Positions 43,664 through 52,184 of a stretch of DNA of 64,000 bases are shown piece by piece. The stretch lies in contig NZ_QFWW01000002.1 of NCBI RefSeq assembly GCF_003265345.1, positions 364,690 through 428,689 on the forward strand. Direction: 5' to 3'. Below the pieces are notes generated by a model. That model saw nothing but the letters and a program-made list of their open reading frames with translations. It was not told the DNA's origin and did no database searches. The number at the start of each line of letters is the position of its first letter. The stretch's first letter is position 1. The DNA is from Lentzea terrae (GTDB lineage: Bacteria > Actinomycetota > Actinomycetes > Mycobacteriales > Pseudonocardiaceae). Both the position numbers and the translations under genes were made by a program.

Positions 43664-43715
43664 GGCCACCACGATGGCCAGCCAGAACAGCGCCAACCAG
43701 GACACCTTCTGCCTA

Positions 43716-43728
43716 GGTGTGGCACACC
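43716..43728. promoter_or_regulatory. Palindromic operator candidate between SDR and XRE genes
   Basis: GGTGTG-G-CACACC is a perfect 13-bp inverted repeat in the 102-bp divergent region between the SDR and its presumed regulator. Confidence 0.5.
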
Positions 43729-43765
43729 CGGGCAACACACGCGCGAGGCGAATAACCTCGAGGAC

Positions 43766-44623
43766 GTGCTCGGCGAGTTCCTGAAAGCCCACCGCGCCCG
43801 CGTCAACCCGGAGGACGCGGGCCTGCCCAGCCACACCCAGCGCAAGGTCAAGGGCCTCAGACGAGAAGAGGTCGCCGTCCTGGCCGGTGTGAGCGCCGAC
43901 TACTACGCCCGCCTGGAGCAGGGCCGGGAGACCAACCCGTCAGCCCAGGTCCTCGACGCGCTCAGCCGCGCACTCCAGCTCGACACCGATGCCAGGGCCC
44001 ATCTGCACCGCCTCGCCGGAGTGGTCGCCGAGGAGGGGCACTCGACGTACGTCGTCAGCCCCGAACTGCGCAGGCTCATCAGCGGCCTGCACGACACCCC
44101 CGCGTTCGTCATGAGTTCGCTGCTCGACATCCTCGCGTCGAACGCGCTGGGCGACGCCCTGTACGAGCCGTTCACACCGGCCGACAACGCGGCCAGGATG
44201 ACGTTCCTCGATCCGGTCGCCACGAGTTTCTACCCGCGCTGGCGGTGGCTCGCGCAGACCACTGTCGCGCACCTGCGGCAGACCGCCGACCCGAAGTCAC
44301 CACGACTGCGCGAGATGGTCGAGGCGCTGAGCGTCAGCCCGGTGTTCGCCGAACTGTGGGCGCAGCACGAGGTTCGCGGGAAGAACAGGGACACCAAGGA
44401 CTTCGTGCACCCGGCCGTCGGCCCGCTGACGCTCAGCTTCCACTCGTTCGACGTGCGCGAGGCGCCGGGCCAGATGCTCGTGATCTACCAGGCGGAGCCG
44501 GGCAGCACGAGCGCCGACGGGTTGAAGCTCCTCGCGACTAGTCGGGCCACACGGGCGGCCGCTTCTCCAGGAACGACGCCCGCCCCTCTTTGGCTGACGG
44601 GGACTGCGAAGTCTCGGCCATGA
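43766..44623 (+). CDS. XRE-family regulator with MmyB-like ligand domain
   Basis: A 285-residue regulator: helix-turn-helix (GLRREEVAVLAGVSADYYAR, RLEQGRETNPSAQVLDALSRAL) and a C-terminal MmyB-like domain (MSSLLDILASNALGDALYEP, WRWLAQTTVAHLRQTA, HPAVGPLTLSFHSFDV). This architecture is common in actinomycetes beside an SDR it represses. The usual C-terminus would lie near GLKLLATS; here the frame runs on for about 29 residues, 86 bp deep into the convergent crotonase gene. The start is GTG 43766 with a weak ribosome site. Confidence 0.88.
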   Translation: MLGEFLKAHRARVNPEDAGLPSHTQRKVKGLRREEVAVLAGVSADYYARLEQGRETNPSAQVLDALSRALQLDTDARAHLHRLAGVVAEEGHSTYVVSPELRRLISGLHDTPAFVMSSLLDILASNALGDALYEPFTPADNAARMTFLDPVATSFYPRWRWLAQTTVAHLRQTADPKSPRLREMVEALSVSPVFAELWAQHEVRGKNRDTKDFVHPAVGPLTLSFHSFDVREAPGQMLVIYQAEPGSTSADGLKLLATSRATRAAASPGTTPAPLWLTGTAKSRP

Positions 44624-45296
44624 CCGCCAGCGCGATGTCGTACGCGTCCGCCTCGGGCCGGTCGAGCTGCGCGTAGATCGTCCGCTTCCCCACGGCCTTC
44701 GAAGCCCGCGACCCCCTGGTAGCCCGCGCCAGCAGGTCGTCAACGGCAGCGTCCAACTCCTCGGCGGGCACGGCCTTGTTGATCAGCCCCCACTCGACGG
44801 CGGTCTGCGCGTCGATGACGTCGCCGGTGAGCACCAGTTCCATCAATCGCTTGCGCCCGATCGACCGCGCTACCGGCACTGCGGGCGTGTGGCAGAACCA
44901 CCCGGCTTTCCCGCCGGGCAACGAGAATCCCGCCGTGTCCGCCGCAACCGCGAGGTCACACGACGCCACCAGCTGGCACCCCGCCGCAGTCGCCAAGCCC
45001 TGAACGCGCGCGATCACCACCTGCGGCACGGACTGAATGGTCTTCATCACCACCGTGCACAGCTCCAGCAGCAGCCGCACGCCCTCCTCATCGCGGGCGT
45101 GCACGTCAGCGAAGTCGTGCCCCGCGCTGAACACCGGCCCGTCAGCGGCCAGGACGATGCCAGCCGCATCGGAAGCACCAGCCTCGCGGAACGCCTCCAG
45201 CAGCTCACTCAAGTGCTCGGCAGACAGCGCGTTGCGCCGGGCAACGCGGTTCATCGTGATGCGAACAACCGAGCCCTCACGCGCAACGTCGACCAT
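44538..45296 (-). CDS. Enoyl-CoA hydratase/isomerase family protein
   Basis: A 252-residue crotonase. Oxyanion-hole segments are FSAGHDFADVH and LATAAGCQLVASCDLAVAA; PVARSIGRKRLMELVLTG and WGLINKAVP follow. It resembles ECHDC3-type members, in which the classical catalytic Glu pair is not obvious, so hydratase activity is uncertain. It lies 17 bp downstream of the ethylmalonyl-CoA mutase gene on the same strand and may be cotranscribed. Confidence 0.85.
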   Translation of the reverse strand: MVDVAREGSVVRITMNRVARRNALSAEHLSELLEAFREAGASDAAGIVLAADGPVFSAGHDFADVHARDEEGVRLLLELCTVVMKTIQSVPQVVIARVQGLATAAGCQLVASCDLAVAADTAGFSLPGGKAGWFCHTPAVPVARSIGRKRLMELVLTGDVIDAQTAVEWGLINKAVPAEELDAAVDDLLARATRGSRASKAVGKRTIYAQLDRPEADAYDIALAVMAETSQSPSAKEGRASFLEKRPPVWPD

Positions 45297-45313
45297 CCCG
45301 CGAATCTAAGGCC

Positions 45314-47308
45314 CTACGCCAAAGAACGCACCTCGCGGATCACGGTGACGATCTCGTCCATGATCTCGGTCAGCTCGTAGTCCTTCGGCGTGAACACCCG
45401 CGCCACTCCCCGGTCGCGCAGCTTCTGAGCGTCGTCCGGCGGGATGATGCCGCCGACGATCACCGGGATGTCGCCGGCGCCGGCCGCGCGGAGGCCGTCG
45501 ACCACGGCGGGCACGACCTCGAGGTGCGAACCGGACAGGATCGAGAGGCCGACGACGTGCACGTCCTCCTGCACGGCGGCGGATACGATCTGTGCCGGCG
45601 TCAGGCGAATGCCCTGGTAGACGACCTCGAAGCCGACGTCGCGGGCGCGCACGGCGACCTGCTCGGCGCCGTTCGAGTGGCCGTCCAGGCCCGGCTTGCC
45701 GACCAGCATGCGCAGCCGCTCGCCGATCTCCTCGCCGGTCCCGCGCACCCGGTCGCGCACGCGTGCGATCTCCGAACCTGCTTCGCCCGAGGCTGAAGCA
45801 CCGGAAACGCCCGTGGGCGCGCGGTATTCGCCGAACGTCTCACGCAGCGCCTGCGACCATTCGCCGGTCGTCACGCCGGCGCGCGCACAGGCCAGCGTCA
45901 CCTCGACCAGGTTCTGGTCGGTCTTCGCGGCCTCGCGCAGAGCGTCCAACGCAGCCGCGGCAGCCGCGTTGTCGCGGGCAGCACGCCACTGCTGGATCGC
46001 CTCGACCGCGTGCATCTCGACGATCGGGTCGATGGTCTCGATCGCGTTCGCGCCCTCCGCCTGCAACGGCGACGGCTCGGTGGTGTCGAACTTGTTGACA
46101 CCGACGACGACTTCTTCGCCCGATTCGACGCGGCGACGGCGGTCGGCCAGCGACGACACCAGCTGCGACTTCATGTAGCCGGACTCGACGGCCGCGACGG
46201 CACCGCCCATCGCCTGCACGCGGTCGATCTCCTCGCGCGCACCGCGCAGAATTTCCCCGACCTTCGCCTCGATGACCGGCGAGCCGTCGAAGATGTCCTC
46301 GTACTCCAGCAGATCCGTCTCGTAGGCCAGCACCTGCTGCATGCGCAGCGCCCACTGCTGGTCCCACGGCCGCGGCAGGCCCAACGCCTCGTTCCACGCC
46401 GGCAGCTGGATCGCGCGGGCACGAGCGTTGCGGGACAACGAGACCGCGAGCATCTCCAGCACGATGCGCTGGACGTTGTTCTCGGGCTGCGCCTCGGTCA
46501 GGCCCAGCGAGTTGACCTGCACGCCGTAGCGGAACCGGCGGTGCTTCGGGTTCTCGACGCCGTAGCGCTCCAGCGTGATCTCGTCCCACAGCTGGGCGAA
46601 CGCGCGCATCTTGCACATCTCCTCGATGAACCGCACACCGGCGTTCACGAAGAAGGAGATGCGGGCGACGACCTCACCGAACTTCTCCTGAGGCACCTGA
46701 CCGGAGTCGCGCACCGAGTCCAGGACGGCGATCGCCGTGCACATCGCGTACGCGACCTCCTGCGCCGGCGTCGCGCCGACCTCCTGGAGGTGGTAGCTGC
46801 AGATGTTGATCGGGTTCCACTTCGGCACGTTCGACACGGTCCACGCGACCATGTCGGTGATCAGCCGCAGCGACGGTCCCGGCGGGAACACGTAGGTGCC
46901 GCGGGACAGGTACTCCTTGATGATGTCGTTCTGCGTCGTGCCGGCCAGTGCCGACGGGTCCGCGCCCTGCTCCTCCGCCACGGTGACGTACAGCGCGAGC
47001 AGCCACATGGCCGTCGCGTTGATCGTCATCGACGTGTTGGCGCCGCCGAGCGGGATCTGGTCGAAGAGCTGGCGCATGTCGCCGATGTGGCTGATCGGCA
47101 CGCCGACCTTGCCGACCTCGCCCTTCGCGAGCTCGTCGTCGGGGTCGTAGCCGGTCTGCGTCGGCAGGTCGAACGCCACCGACAGGCCGGTCTGCCCCTT
47201 CGCGAGGTTCCGGCGGTACAGGGCGTTGGAAGCCGCGGCCGAGGAGTGACCCGCGTACGTGCGCATCACCCAGGGGCGGTCGCGTTCACGGTCACTCGGG
47301 TACGGCAC
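45314..47308 (-). CDS. meaA: AdoCbl-dependent ethylmalonyl-CoA mutase (MeaA type)
   Basis: Rearranges ethylmalonyl-CoA to methylsuccinyl-CoA. A single 664-residue polypeptide carries the substrate barrel (RPWVMRTYAGHSSAAASN, GLSVAFDLPTQTGYDPD, SMTINATAMWLLALY, GTTQNDIIKEYLSRGTYVFP) and a C-terminal B12 domain with GKPGLDGHSNGAEQ (DxHxxG; cobalt-ligand His544), LSILSGSH and VGGIIPP. The N-terminal motif and one-gene architecture fit MeaA/Ecm rather than two-subunit methylmalonyl- or isobutyryl-CoA mutases. The GTG start at 47308 has GGGAGG 5 nt upstream; a longer frame (to 48646) is not coding. Confidence 0.9.
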   Translation of the reverse strand: MPYPSDRERDRPWVMRTYAGHSSAAASNALYRRNLAKGQTGLSVAFDLPTQTGYDPDDELAKGEVGKVGVPISHIGDMRQLFDQIPLGGANTSMTINATAMWLLALYVTVAEEQGADPSALAGTTQNDIIKEYLSRGTYVFPPGPSLRLITDMVAWTVSNVPKWNPINICSYHLQEVGATPAQEVAYAMCTAIAVLDSVRDSGQVPQEKFGEVVARISFFVNAGVRFIEEMCKMRAFAQLWDEITLERYGVENPKHRRFRYGVQVNSLGLTEAQPENNVQRIVLEMLAVSLSRNARARAIQLPAWNEALGLPRPWDQQWALRMQQVLAYETDLLEYEDIFDGSPVIEAKVGEILRGAREEIDRVQAMGGAVAAVESGYMKSQLVSSLADRRRRVESGEEVVVGVNKFDTTEPSPLQAEGANAIETIDPIVEMHAVEAIQQWRAARDNAAAAAALDALREAAKTDQNLVEVTLACARAGVTTGEWSQALRETFGEYRAPTGVSGASASGEAGSEIARVRDRVRGTGEEIGERLRMLVGKPGLDGHSNGAEQVAVRARDVGFEVVYQGIRLTPAQIVSAAVQEDVHVVGLSILSGSHLEVVPAVVDGLRAAGAGDIPVIVGGIIPPDDAQKLRDRGVARVFTPKDYELTEIMDEIVTVIREVRSLA

Positions 47309-47407
47309 AGCAACCTCCCACGACGTTGTTGTTCGGAGCGTACTGGCCGGTAACCAAAGCTGCGCGTGCGATTGCTCACTGAATCGAGACCACAAGAGCA
47401 TGATTGA

Positions 47408-47698
47408 GTGGTGACGGCGATCTACCAGACAGTGGTCGTGTTCGGGGTGATCGGACTGCTGGCGCTGGCGTTGAGGTACTTCGTGGGCAACGACAAGCGG
47501 CCCGTGCCGGATCTCGACGGCACGGACTTCGGGTTGCTGAGCGAGGTGGCGATCGTGCCCACCGAGGAGGCCGCGAACGTCCTCGTGCAGAAGCTGAAGG
47601 CGAACGGGGTGCGTGCCACGCGTTCGCGGAACGCGCCGTACCGGGTGATGGTGTTCCCGGCGGACGTCGCGGACGCGCGGCTGGTGCTGAAAACCTAG
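47408..47698 (+). CDS. Small membrane-anchored protein, DUF2007-like
   Basis: A 96-residue protein with one N-terminal helix ([20 protein letters not shown]) and a cytosolic domain ([39 protein letters not shown]), reminiscent of DUF2007 putative signal-transducing proteins. Two tandem GTG codons (47408, 47411) are possible starts; there is no ribosome site. It overlaps the murA stop by 4 bp. Confidence 0.7.
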   Translation: MVTAIYQTVVVFGVIGLLALALRYFVGNDKRPVPDLDGTDFGLLSEVAIVPTEEAANVLVQKLKANGVRATRSRNAPYRVMVFPADVADARLVLKT

Positions 47699-48960
47699 GA
47701 GCTGACGCGCTCCACGTCGGCACCGAGCTTGCGGAGGTTTTCCACGAACCCAGGGTAACCGCGCTCGATGTGGAAGATTTCGTAGACCTCGGTGGCCCCG
47801 TCCGCGCACAGACCGGCCAGCACCAGCCCCGCACCAGCGCGGATGTCCGAGGCCCAGACCGGCGCACTGGACAGCTGCTCCACGCCGCGGATCACCGCGT
47901 GGTGACCGTCCGTGCGCGCGTCGGCCCCGAGCCTGATCATCTCGTCGATGAACCGGAACCGCGCCTCGAACAGGTTCTCGGTGATCATCGAGGTGCCTTC
48001 GGAGACCGCGGACAGCGCGATCGCGAACGGCTGGTTGTCCGTGGCGAAACCGGGGTACGGCAGCGTCACGAAGTCGACCGCCTTGGGCCGCCCGTCCATG
48101 ACGACCCGGAAGCCCTCGTCCTCGCCCTCGTAGACGGTGACCTCGGCGCCCGCCATGCGCAGCTTCTCCAGCACCAGGTCGAGGTGGTGCGGGTTCACGC
48201 CGCGCACCCGCACGTCGCCGCGGGTCATGGCGGCGGCGAAGCCCCACGTCGCGCCGACGATCCGGTCGCCGATCACGCGGTGCTCGGTCGGCTTGAGCTC
48301 GGTCACGCCGTGCACGGTCAACGTGGACGTGCCCGCGCCCTCGATCCGCGCGCCCATCTGCGTGAGCATCAGGCACAGGTCGATGATCTCCGGCTCGCGC
48401 GCGGCGTTGTCGATGACCGTCGTGCCGTTCGCCAGCACGGCCGCCATCAGGATGTTCTCGGTGGCGCCCATGCTCGGGAAGTCGAGCCAGATCTGCGCGC
48501 CGTGCAGCCCCTCGGCCTCGGCGACGATGCAGCCGTGCTCGATCCAGGTCTTGGCGCCGAGCTTCTCGAGCCCGCTCTGGTGCATGTCCAACGGCCGCGA
48601 GCCGATCGCGTCGCCACCCGGCAACGCCACGACCGCGCGCTTGCACCGGCCGACCAGCGGCCCCAGCACGCAGATCGACGCCCGCAGCTTGCCCATCGCC
48701 TCGGAGTCGGCGTGGTAGCTCAGCTCCGCCGGCGTGGTGATCCTCGCCACGTCACCCTCGAGCTCGACCTCGCACCCGAGGCTGCGCAACGCGTCCGCCA
48801 TCAGCGGCACGTCGAGGATGTCGGGGCAGTTGGTGAGGGTCGTCGTGCCCTCGGCGAGCAGAGCAGCGGCCATCAGCTTGAGGACGCTGTTCTTTGCGCC
48901 GACGACATCAACCTCGCCGACCAGACGTGCGCCACCGTGTACCCGGAAATGCTCGCTCAC
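47695..48960 (-). CDS. murA: UDP-N-acetylglucosamine 1-carboxyvinyltransferase
   Basis: First committed step of peptidoglycan synthesis: adds enolpyruvate from PEP to UDP-GlcNAc. The 421-residue protein has [17 protein letters not shown] (Lys23/Asn24 region), [13 protein letters not shown] and the active-site loop [15 protein letters not shown]. The catalytic loop residue is Asp117, not Cys, the same as in M. tuberculosis, which is known to make MurA insensitive to fosfomycin. Its position next to PduO, DUF2550 and atpC matches mycobacteria. Confidence 0.97.
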   Translation of the reverse strand: MSEHFRVHGGARLVGEVDVVGAKNSVLKLMAAALLAEGTTTLTNCPDILDVPLMADALRSLGCEVELEGDVARITTPAELSYHADSEAMGKLRASICVLGPLVGRCKRAVVALPGGDAIGSRPLDMHQSGLEKLGAKTWIEHGCIVAEAEGLHGAQIWLDFPSMGATENILMAAVLANGTTVIDNAAREPEIIDLCLMLTQMGARIEGAGTSTLTVHGVTELKPTEHRVIGDRIVGATWGFAAAMTRGDVRVRGVNPHHLDLVLEKLRMAGAEVTVYEGEDEGFRVVMDGRPKAVDFVTLPYPGFATDNQPFAIALSAVSEGTSMITENLFEARFRFIDEMIRLGADARTDGHHAVIRGVEQLSSAPVWASDIRAGAGLVLAGLCADGATEVYEIFHIERGYPGFVENLRKLGADVERVSS

Positions 48961-48983
48961 GCGGCAATCCTACGTACTGGCCC

Positions 48984-48989
48984 TACATT
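48984..48989 (+). promoter_or_regulatory. -10 box of a probable leaderless promoter
   Basis: TACATT lies exactly 6 nt before the ATG of the adenosyltransferase gene (48996), and no ribosome site intervenes. This is the actinobacterial leaderless arrangement. Confidence 0.5.
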
Positions 48990-48995
48990 GCAGTC

Positions 48996-49568
48996 ATGGC
49001 GGTACATCTCACCAAGATCTACACGCGGGTCGGCGACGACGGCACGACCGGCCTCGGCGACTTCTCGCGCGTTCCGAAGACCTCGCCTCGCATCGAGGCG
49101 TACGCGGACGTCGACGAGACGAACGCGGCACTGGGCGTGGCCCTGGCGCTGGGACAGCTGGCAGATGACGTCCACGACGTCGTGCGCAAGGTGCAGAACG
49201 ACCTGTTCGACGTCGGAGCTGACCTCTGCACACCGATCGTGCCGGACCCCAAGTACCCGCCGCTGCGCATCACCCAGGCCTACGTGGACCGCCTGGAGGG
49301 CTACTGCGACACGTTCAACGAGCGGCTGGGCAAGCTCGACTCGTTCATCCTGAACGGCGGCACGCCCGGCGCGGCCCTGCTGCACCAGGCGCGCACGATC
49401 GCGCGCAGGGCAGAGCGGCGTGCCTGGTCGTTGATCGAGGCCGACGCCGAGCACACGAACGTGCTGACGGCGAAGTACCTGAACAGGCTGAGTGACCTGC
49501 TGTTCATCCTGGCCCGCGTGGCCAACCCGGACGGCGACGTGCTGTGGCAGCCCGGGGAGAACGCCTAA
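48996..49568 (+). CDS. pduO: PduO-type cob(I)alamin adenosyltransferase
   Basis: Makes adenosylcobalamin from cob(I)alamin and ATP. The 190-residue protein begins HLTKIYTRVGDDGTTGLGDF (ATP-binding loop), then VDETNAALG, the helix with ARTIARRAERRAWSL (catalytic Arg) and LNRLSDLLFILAR. It supplies the cofactor needed by the MeaA-type mutase nearby. It is divergent from murA by 35 bp and its stop overlaps the DUF2550 stop by 4 bp. Confidence 0.95.
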   Translation: MAVHLTKIYTRVGDDGTTGLGDFSRVPKTSPRIEAYADVDETNAALGVALALGQLADDVHDVVRKVQNDLFDVGADLCTPIVPDPKYPPLRITQAYVDRLEGYCDTFNERLGKLDSFILNGGTPGAALLHQARTIARRAERRAWSLIEADAEHTNVLTAKYLNRLSDLLFILARVANPDGDVLWQPGENA

Positions 49569-49996
49569 GAGGCCCAGGGAATGGAACGGCCCGGAGGCGC
49601 TGACTCGAGCCAGGACAGGAATCCTGTGAGCGCGTCCGGGCCCATCGCGATCTCGACCTCGCCGCCGGGAATGCGGCACCGCAGCACCGTGGCGCCGACC
49701 GGCATGGCGTACGCCTCCGGCCCCGTCGGCTCACGGCGCGCGTCGATCTCGAGTCCGTCTCTGGAGATCAGCTGGTCTGGCCCCGACCCGAGCGAGAGCA
49801 CGCGGAACCAGGCGAACGAGTCGCCCCGGTAGTGCCCCACGCCCAGGTGCCAGCCTCGGCCGCGATCGTCGAACTGACTGCGCAGCGCGACGTGCACGCC
49901 GCCCTCACGCAGCAGCCGGATGCGGCGCCAGGCGAAGTAGGCGATGACGACTGCCACTCCAAGCAGGATCAGTCCGGCAATCTCGGTGATCCCCAC
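49565..49996 (-). CDS. DUF2550 membrane protein
   Basis: A 143-residue protein with one N-terminal helix (IAGLILLGVAVVIAYFAW) and a conserved cytosolic part (LREGGVHVALRSQFDDRGRG, WHLGVGHYRGDSFAWFRV). This is the Rv1312 family found directly after atpC in actinobacteria, function unknown. GTG 49996 has GAGG 8 nt upstream. It lies 22 bp downstream of atpC. Confidence 0.88.
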   Translation of the reverse strand: MGITEIAGLILLGVAVVIAYFAWRRIRLLREGGVHVALRSQFDDRGRGWHLGVGHYRGDSFAWFRVLSLGSGPDQLISRDGLEIDARREPTGPEAYAMPVGATVLRCRIPGGEVEIAMGPDALTGFLSWLESAPPGRSIPWAS

Positions 49997-50018
49997 GGCT
50001 GCGGCCTCGCGCCCGGTC

Positions 50019-50384
50019 TCAGGCCGACTGTTCCACGGCCCGCACGCGCGCTGCCGCACGTGCGCGCTCTGCATCGTCCGCGTCCTGCAGCGCCGTCCGC
50101 GCCGCGTCCACGTCGATCTCGCCCGCGAGCTCGGCGTCCTCGGCGAGAATCGATACGCCGGTGCCGGTCACGGAGAGGAAGCCACCGTGCACCGCGGCGG
50201 TGACGAGGCCACCGTCCGTCGTGCGGATGCGCACCACGCCACCCTCGACCAGCTGACCGAGAACGGGCTCGTGACCGGGCAGGATGCCGATCTCCCCCTC
50301 GGTCGTCTGAGCCGAAACAGAGGTGGCCTTACCGGACCACAGGCGGCGTTCAACGGCGACCAGTTCAACGGTCATCTCGGCCAC
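50019..50384 (-). CDS. atpC: ATP synthase epsilon subunit
   Basis: The 121-residue epsilon subunit couples the F1 rotor to the c-ring and regulates ATP hydrolysis. It has the N-terminal beta-sandwich ([49 protein letters not shown]) and a C-terminal helical pair ([20 protein letters not shown]). GTG 50384 follows GAGGGAG. Unusually it is not next to atpD: about 6.5 kb with six unrelated genes separate them. It is divergent from an ECF sigma factor gene, so it must have its own promoter. Confidence 0.95.
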   Translation of the reverse strand: MAEMTVELVAVERRLWSGKATSVSAQTTEGEIGILPGHEPVLGQLVEGGVVRIRTTDGGLVTAAVHGGFLSVTGTGVSILAEDAELAGEIDVDAARTALQDADDAERARAAARVRAVEQSA

Positions 50385-50416
50385 GCGTATCTCCCTCGTC
50401 GTCTGGAGTCGAACTG

Positions 50417-50422
50417 AGTCTA
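50417..50422 (-). promoter_or_regulatory. Possible -10 box for the separated atpC
   Basis: On the minus strand TAGACT lies 32 nt upstream of the atpC start and is the best -10-like sequence in the 106-bp divergent region. No clear -35 is found at 17 nt, so this is weak. Confidence 0.3.
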
Positions 50423-50440
50423 AACGGTCGCCTGACAACC

Positions 50441-50468
50441 TTGCCGCCCCGCCCGGTGTCAGTACCTT
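50441..50468 (+). promoter_or_regulatory. Putative promoter of the ECF sigma factor gene
   Basis: TTGCCG (50441-50446), a 16-nt spacer and TACCTT (50463-50468) precede the ATG at 50491, with AAGGGGGG as ribosome site. Confidence 0.4.
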
Positions 50469-50490
50469 CGACAACCGCCGAAGGGGGGAC

Positions 50491-50979
50491 ATGCAGGACT
50501 TCGAGGACTTCGTGGCGTTGCGTTCGCAGGCTTTGTTGCGCACCGCGTACCTGCTGTGCGGCGGTGACAAAGGCGCCGCCGAGGACATTCTGCAGGACGT
50601 CCTCATGGGCATGTACGGCAAGTGGCGCCGAATCCGGACTTCCCCGGAAGCCTACGCGCGCACCGCGCTGGCCAACGCGGCCGCGAACCGCTGGCGACGG
50701 CGTTCCCGCAAGCCGGAGGCACCGCTGGAACTGGGGGCGGTACCTGCGGCTCGGGGGCACGAACAGCAGGTCGTGGACGCGGACAGCGTGGTGCGTGCGT
50801 TGGCGCAGCTGCCGAAGAAGATGCGCGCGGTGCTGGTGCTGAGGTTCTTCGACGACCTCAGCGAGGCCGAGACCGCCCGCACGCTGGGTTGCGGCATCGG
50901 CACGGTGAAGAGCCAGACCTCGCGCGGCCTCGCCCGCATGCGGGAGCTGATGGGTGAGCAGGTGTTGACGTGGAACTGA
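50491..50979 (+). CDS. ECF sigma factor, SigE-family type
   Basis: A 162-residue ECF sigma factor: sigma-2 ([39 protein letters not shown]) and sigma-4 ([40 protein letters not shown]). It belongs to the short SigE-family group frequent in Streptomyces-like actinomycetes. It overlaps the next gene, a membrane protein, by 10 bp, as sigma/anti-sigma pairs do. It sits in the block inserted between atpD and atpC. Confidence 0.92.
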   Translation: MQDFEDFVALRSQALLRTAYLLCGGDKGAAEDILQDVLMGMYGKWRRIRTSPEAYARTALANAAANRWRRRSRKPEAPLELGAVPAARGHEQQVVDADSVVRALAQLPKKMRAVLVLRFFDDLSEAETARTLGCGIGTVKSQTSRGLARMRELMGEQVLTWN

Positions 50980-52184
50980 AAGAAGCAATGGAGGCCGCGA
51001 CGGCAGACCTGGACGTGCGGCCGGGATTCGTGGGGGACGTGATGGCCGGTGCGCGACGACGACACACGCGCAAACTGCTCGCCGTGACCGCGGCTGTGGC
51101 GCTGCTCGCAGGCGTGACGACGGGGGTGGTGCTGACTCGCTCCTCCGAACCGCCGCTGCTCACGGATGATGAACGGCTGACGGCCGCCACGAGTGGTGAC
51201 CTGGCCTCCGACCGGACAGTCGTCGAGCAGGCGCTGCGCGTGTGGCAAAGCACACAGAAGGCGCCGGAGCGCATCGCGGACTTCTCCGCTCCCGCACACG
51301 TCTTCTGGGCGGGCCAGACACCGTCCGGCCCCGCGGTGCTGATCGTGCAGCCGGTCCGGGGGACGAGCACCCCCACGCCGATGACCCTCGTCGGCCTGGT
51401 CGCCGGGAATGAGGTCGTGGACCGCGAAATGCTGGTCGACGGCGAACGCGAGCGCGGGATCTACCGCTTCGGCGCGAGCCAGTCGACGACTGTCGTGCTG
51501 AGCCTCGGCCAGACCGTGTACTGGTCGCAACGACCGGTGCGCGGCGAGGACGGCCGGCTGTCGCGCCAGTGGCAGGCAGCCGACACCGGCGGCAGCGGCG
51601 TGGCCGTGGTGAGCGCCCAGCCGGCGGACCGACCGGTGTTCGTTCGCGCCGACACCCAGCCCGCTGCCGACGACTTCCTCAGGGAACCGCTCATGGCGAA
51701 GCAGGACTACGGACCGGACACCGCCTTCAAACCGCATCCCGGCCTCGGCTGGACCGACAGCGTGTGGGCGACGGACAAGCACGACGAGCACCCGCAGATG
51801 AAGTCGATGCTGGCGCACCGCGACATGCAACGAGCCGGGGTGCTCGACTACCTCGTGCGTGATGACGAGTGGGGGCGGTGGCAGGTGCGGGCGTGGCTGC
51901 CGGACGGCAGGTTCGCCAACGTGTTCGAGGCCAACGGCGAGACGTACGCCGCCCTCTACCGCGCGAACGGCACGTTCGACAGCGGTGTGGCCGGAGGTCC
52001 GACGCGCAAGACCGCACCACTGCCGGCACGGGTGCGGTTGCCCGGCGACCTGGGGACCGTCGTGGCCGACTTCGGGTTCCGGATCGGCCCGGACCGACGT
52101 CCCGACGTGTGGATCGCGCCCGCGGGTACGACCGAGGTGAGGGTCGAGCGAGCTGAAGGCGACTCGGTCCAGGTGCCGCTCTAA
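50970..52184 (+). CDS. Single-pass membrane protein coupled to the ECF sigma gene
   Basis: A 404-residue protein. A short cytosolic N-terminus (VRPGFVGDVMAGARRRHTR) precedes one membrane helix (KLLAVTAAVALLAGVTTGVVL, about 36-55), and a large extracytoplasmic domain of about 345 residues without a recognised family follows. The position and topology suggest a sigma-controlling or signal-sensing partner, but the N-terminus has no ZAS zinc motif. The GTG start overlaps the sigma gene by 10 bp and the end overlaps the convergent ABC gene by 4 bp. Confidence 0.8.
   Translation: MELKEAMEAATADLDVRPGFVGDVMAGARRRHTRKLLAVTAAVALLAGVTTGVVLTRSSEPPLLTDDERLTAATSGDLASDRTVVEQALRVWQSTQKAPERIADFSAPAHVFWAGQTPSGPAVLIVQPVRGTSTPTPMTLVGLVAGNEVVDREMLVDGERERGIYRFGASQSTTVVLSLGQTVYWSQRPVRGEDGRLSRQWQAADTGGSGVAVVSAQPADRPVFVRADTQPAADDFLREPLMAKQDYGPDTAFKPHPGLGWTDSVWATDKHDEHPQMKSMLAHRDMQRAGVLDYLVRDDEWGRWQVRAWLPDGRFANVFEANGETYAALYRANGTFDSGVAGGPTRKTAPLPARVRLPGDLGTVVADFGFRIGPDRRPDVWIAPAGTTEVRVERAEGDSVQVPL

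Noticed and set aside
47309..47407. Cobalamin riboswitch before the B12-dependent mutase
   Set aside because: The leader is about 100 nt and shows no B12-box-like conserved core; too short for that riboswitch class.
47309..48646. N-terminal extension of the mutase frame to 1110 codons
   Set aside because: The extension lies antisense-frame over murA on the same strand, is Arg/Gly/Ala-rich, and the mutase has a good GTG start with ribosome site at 47308.
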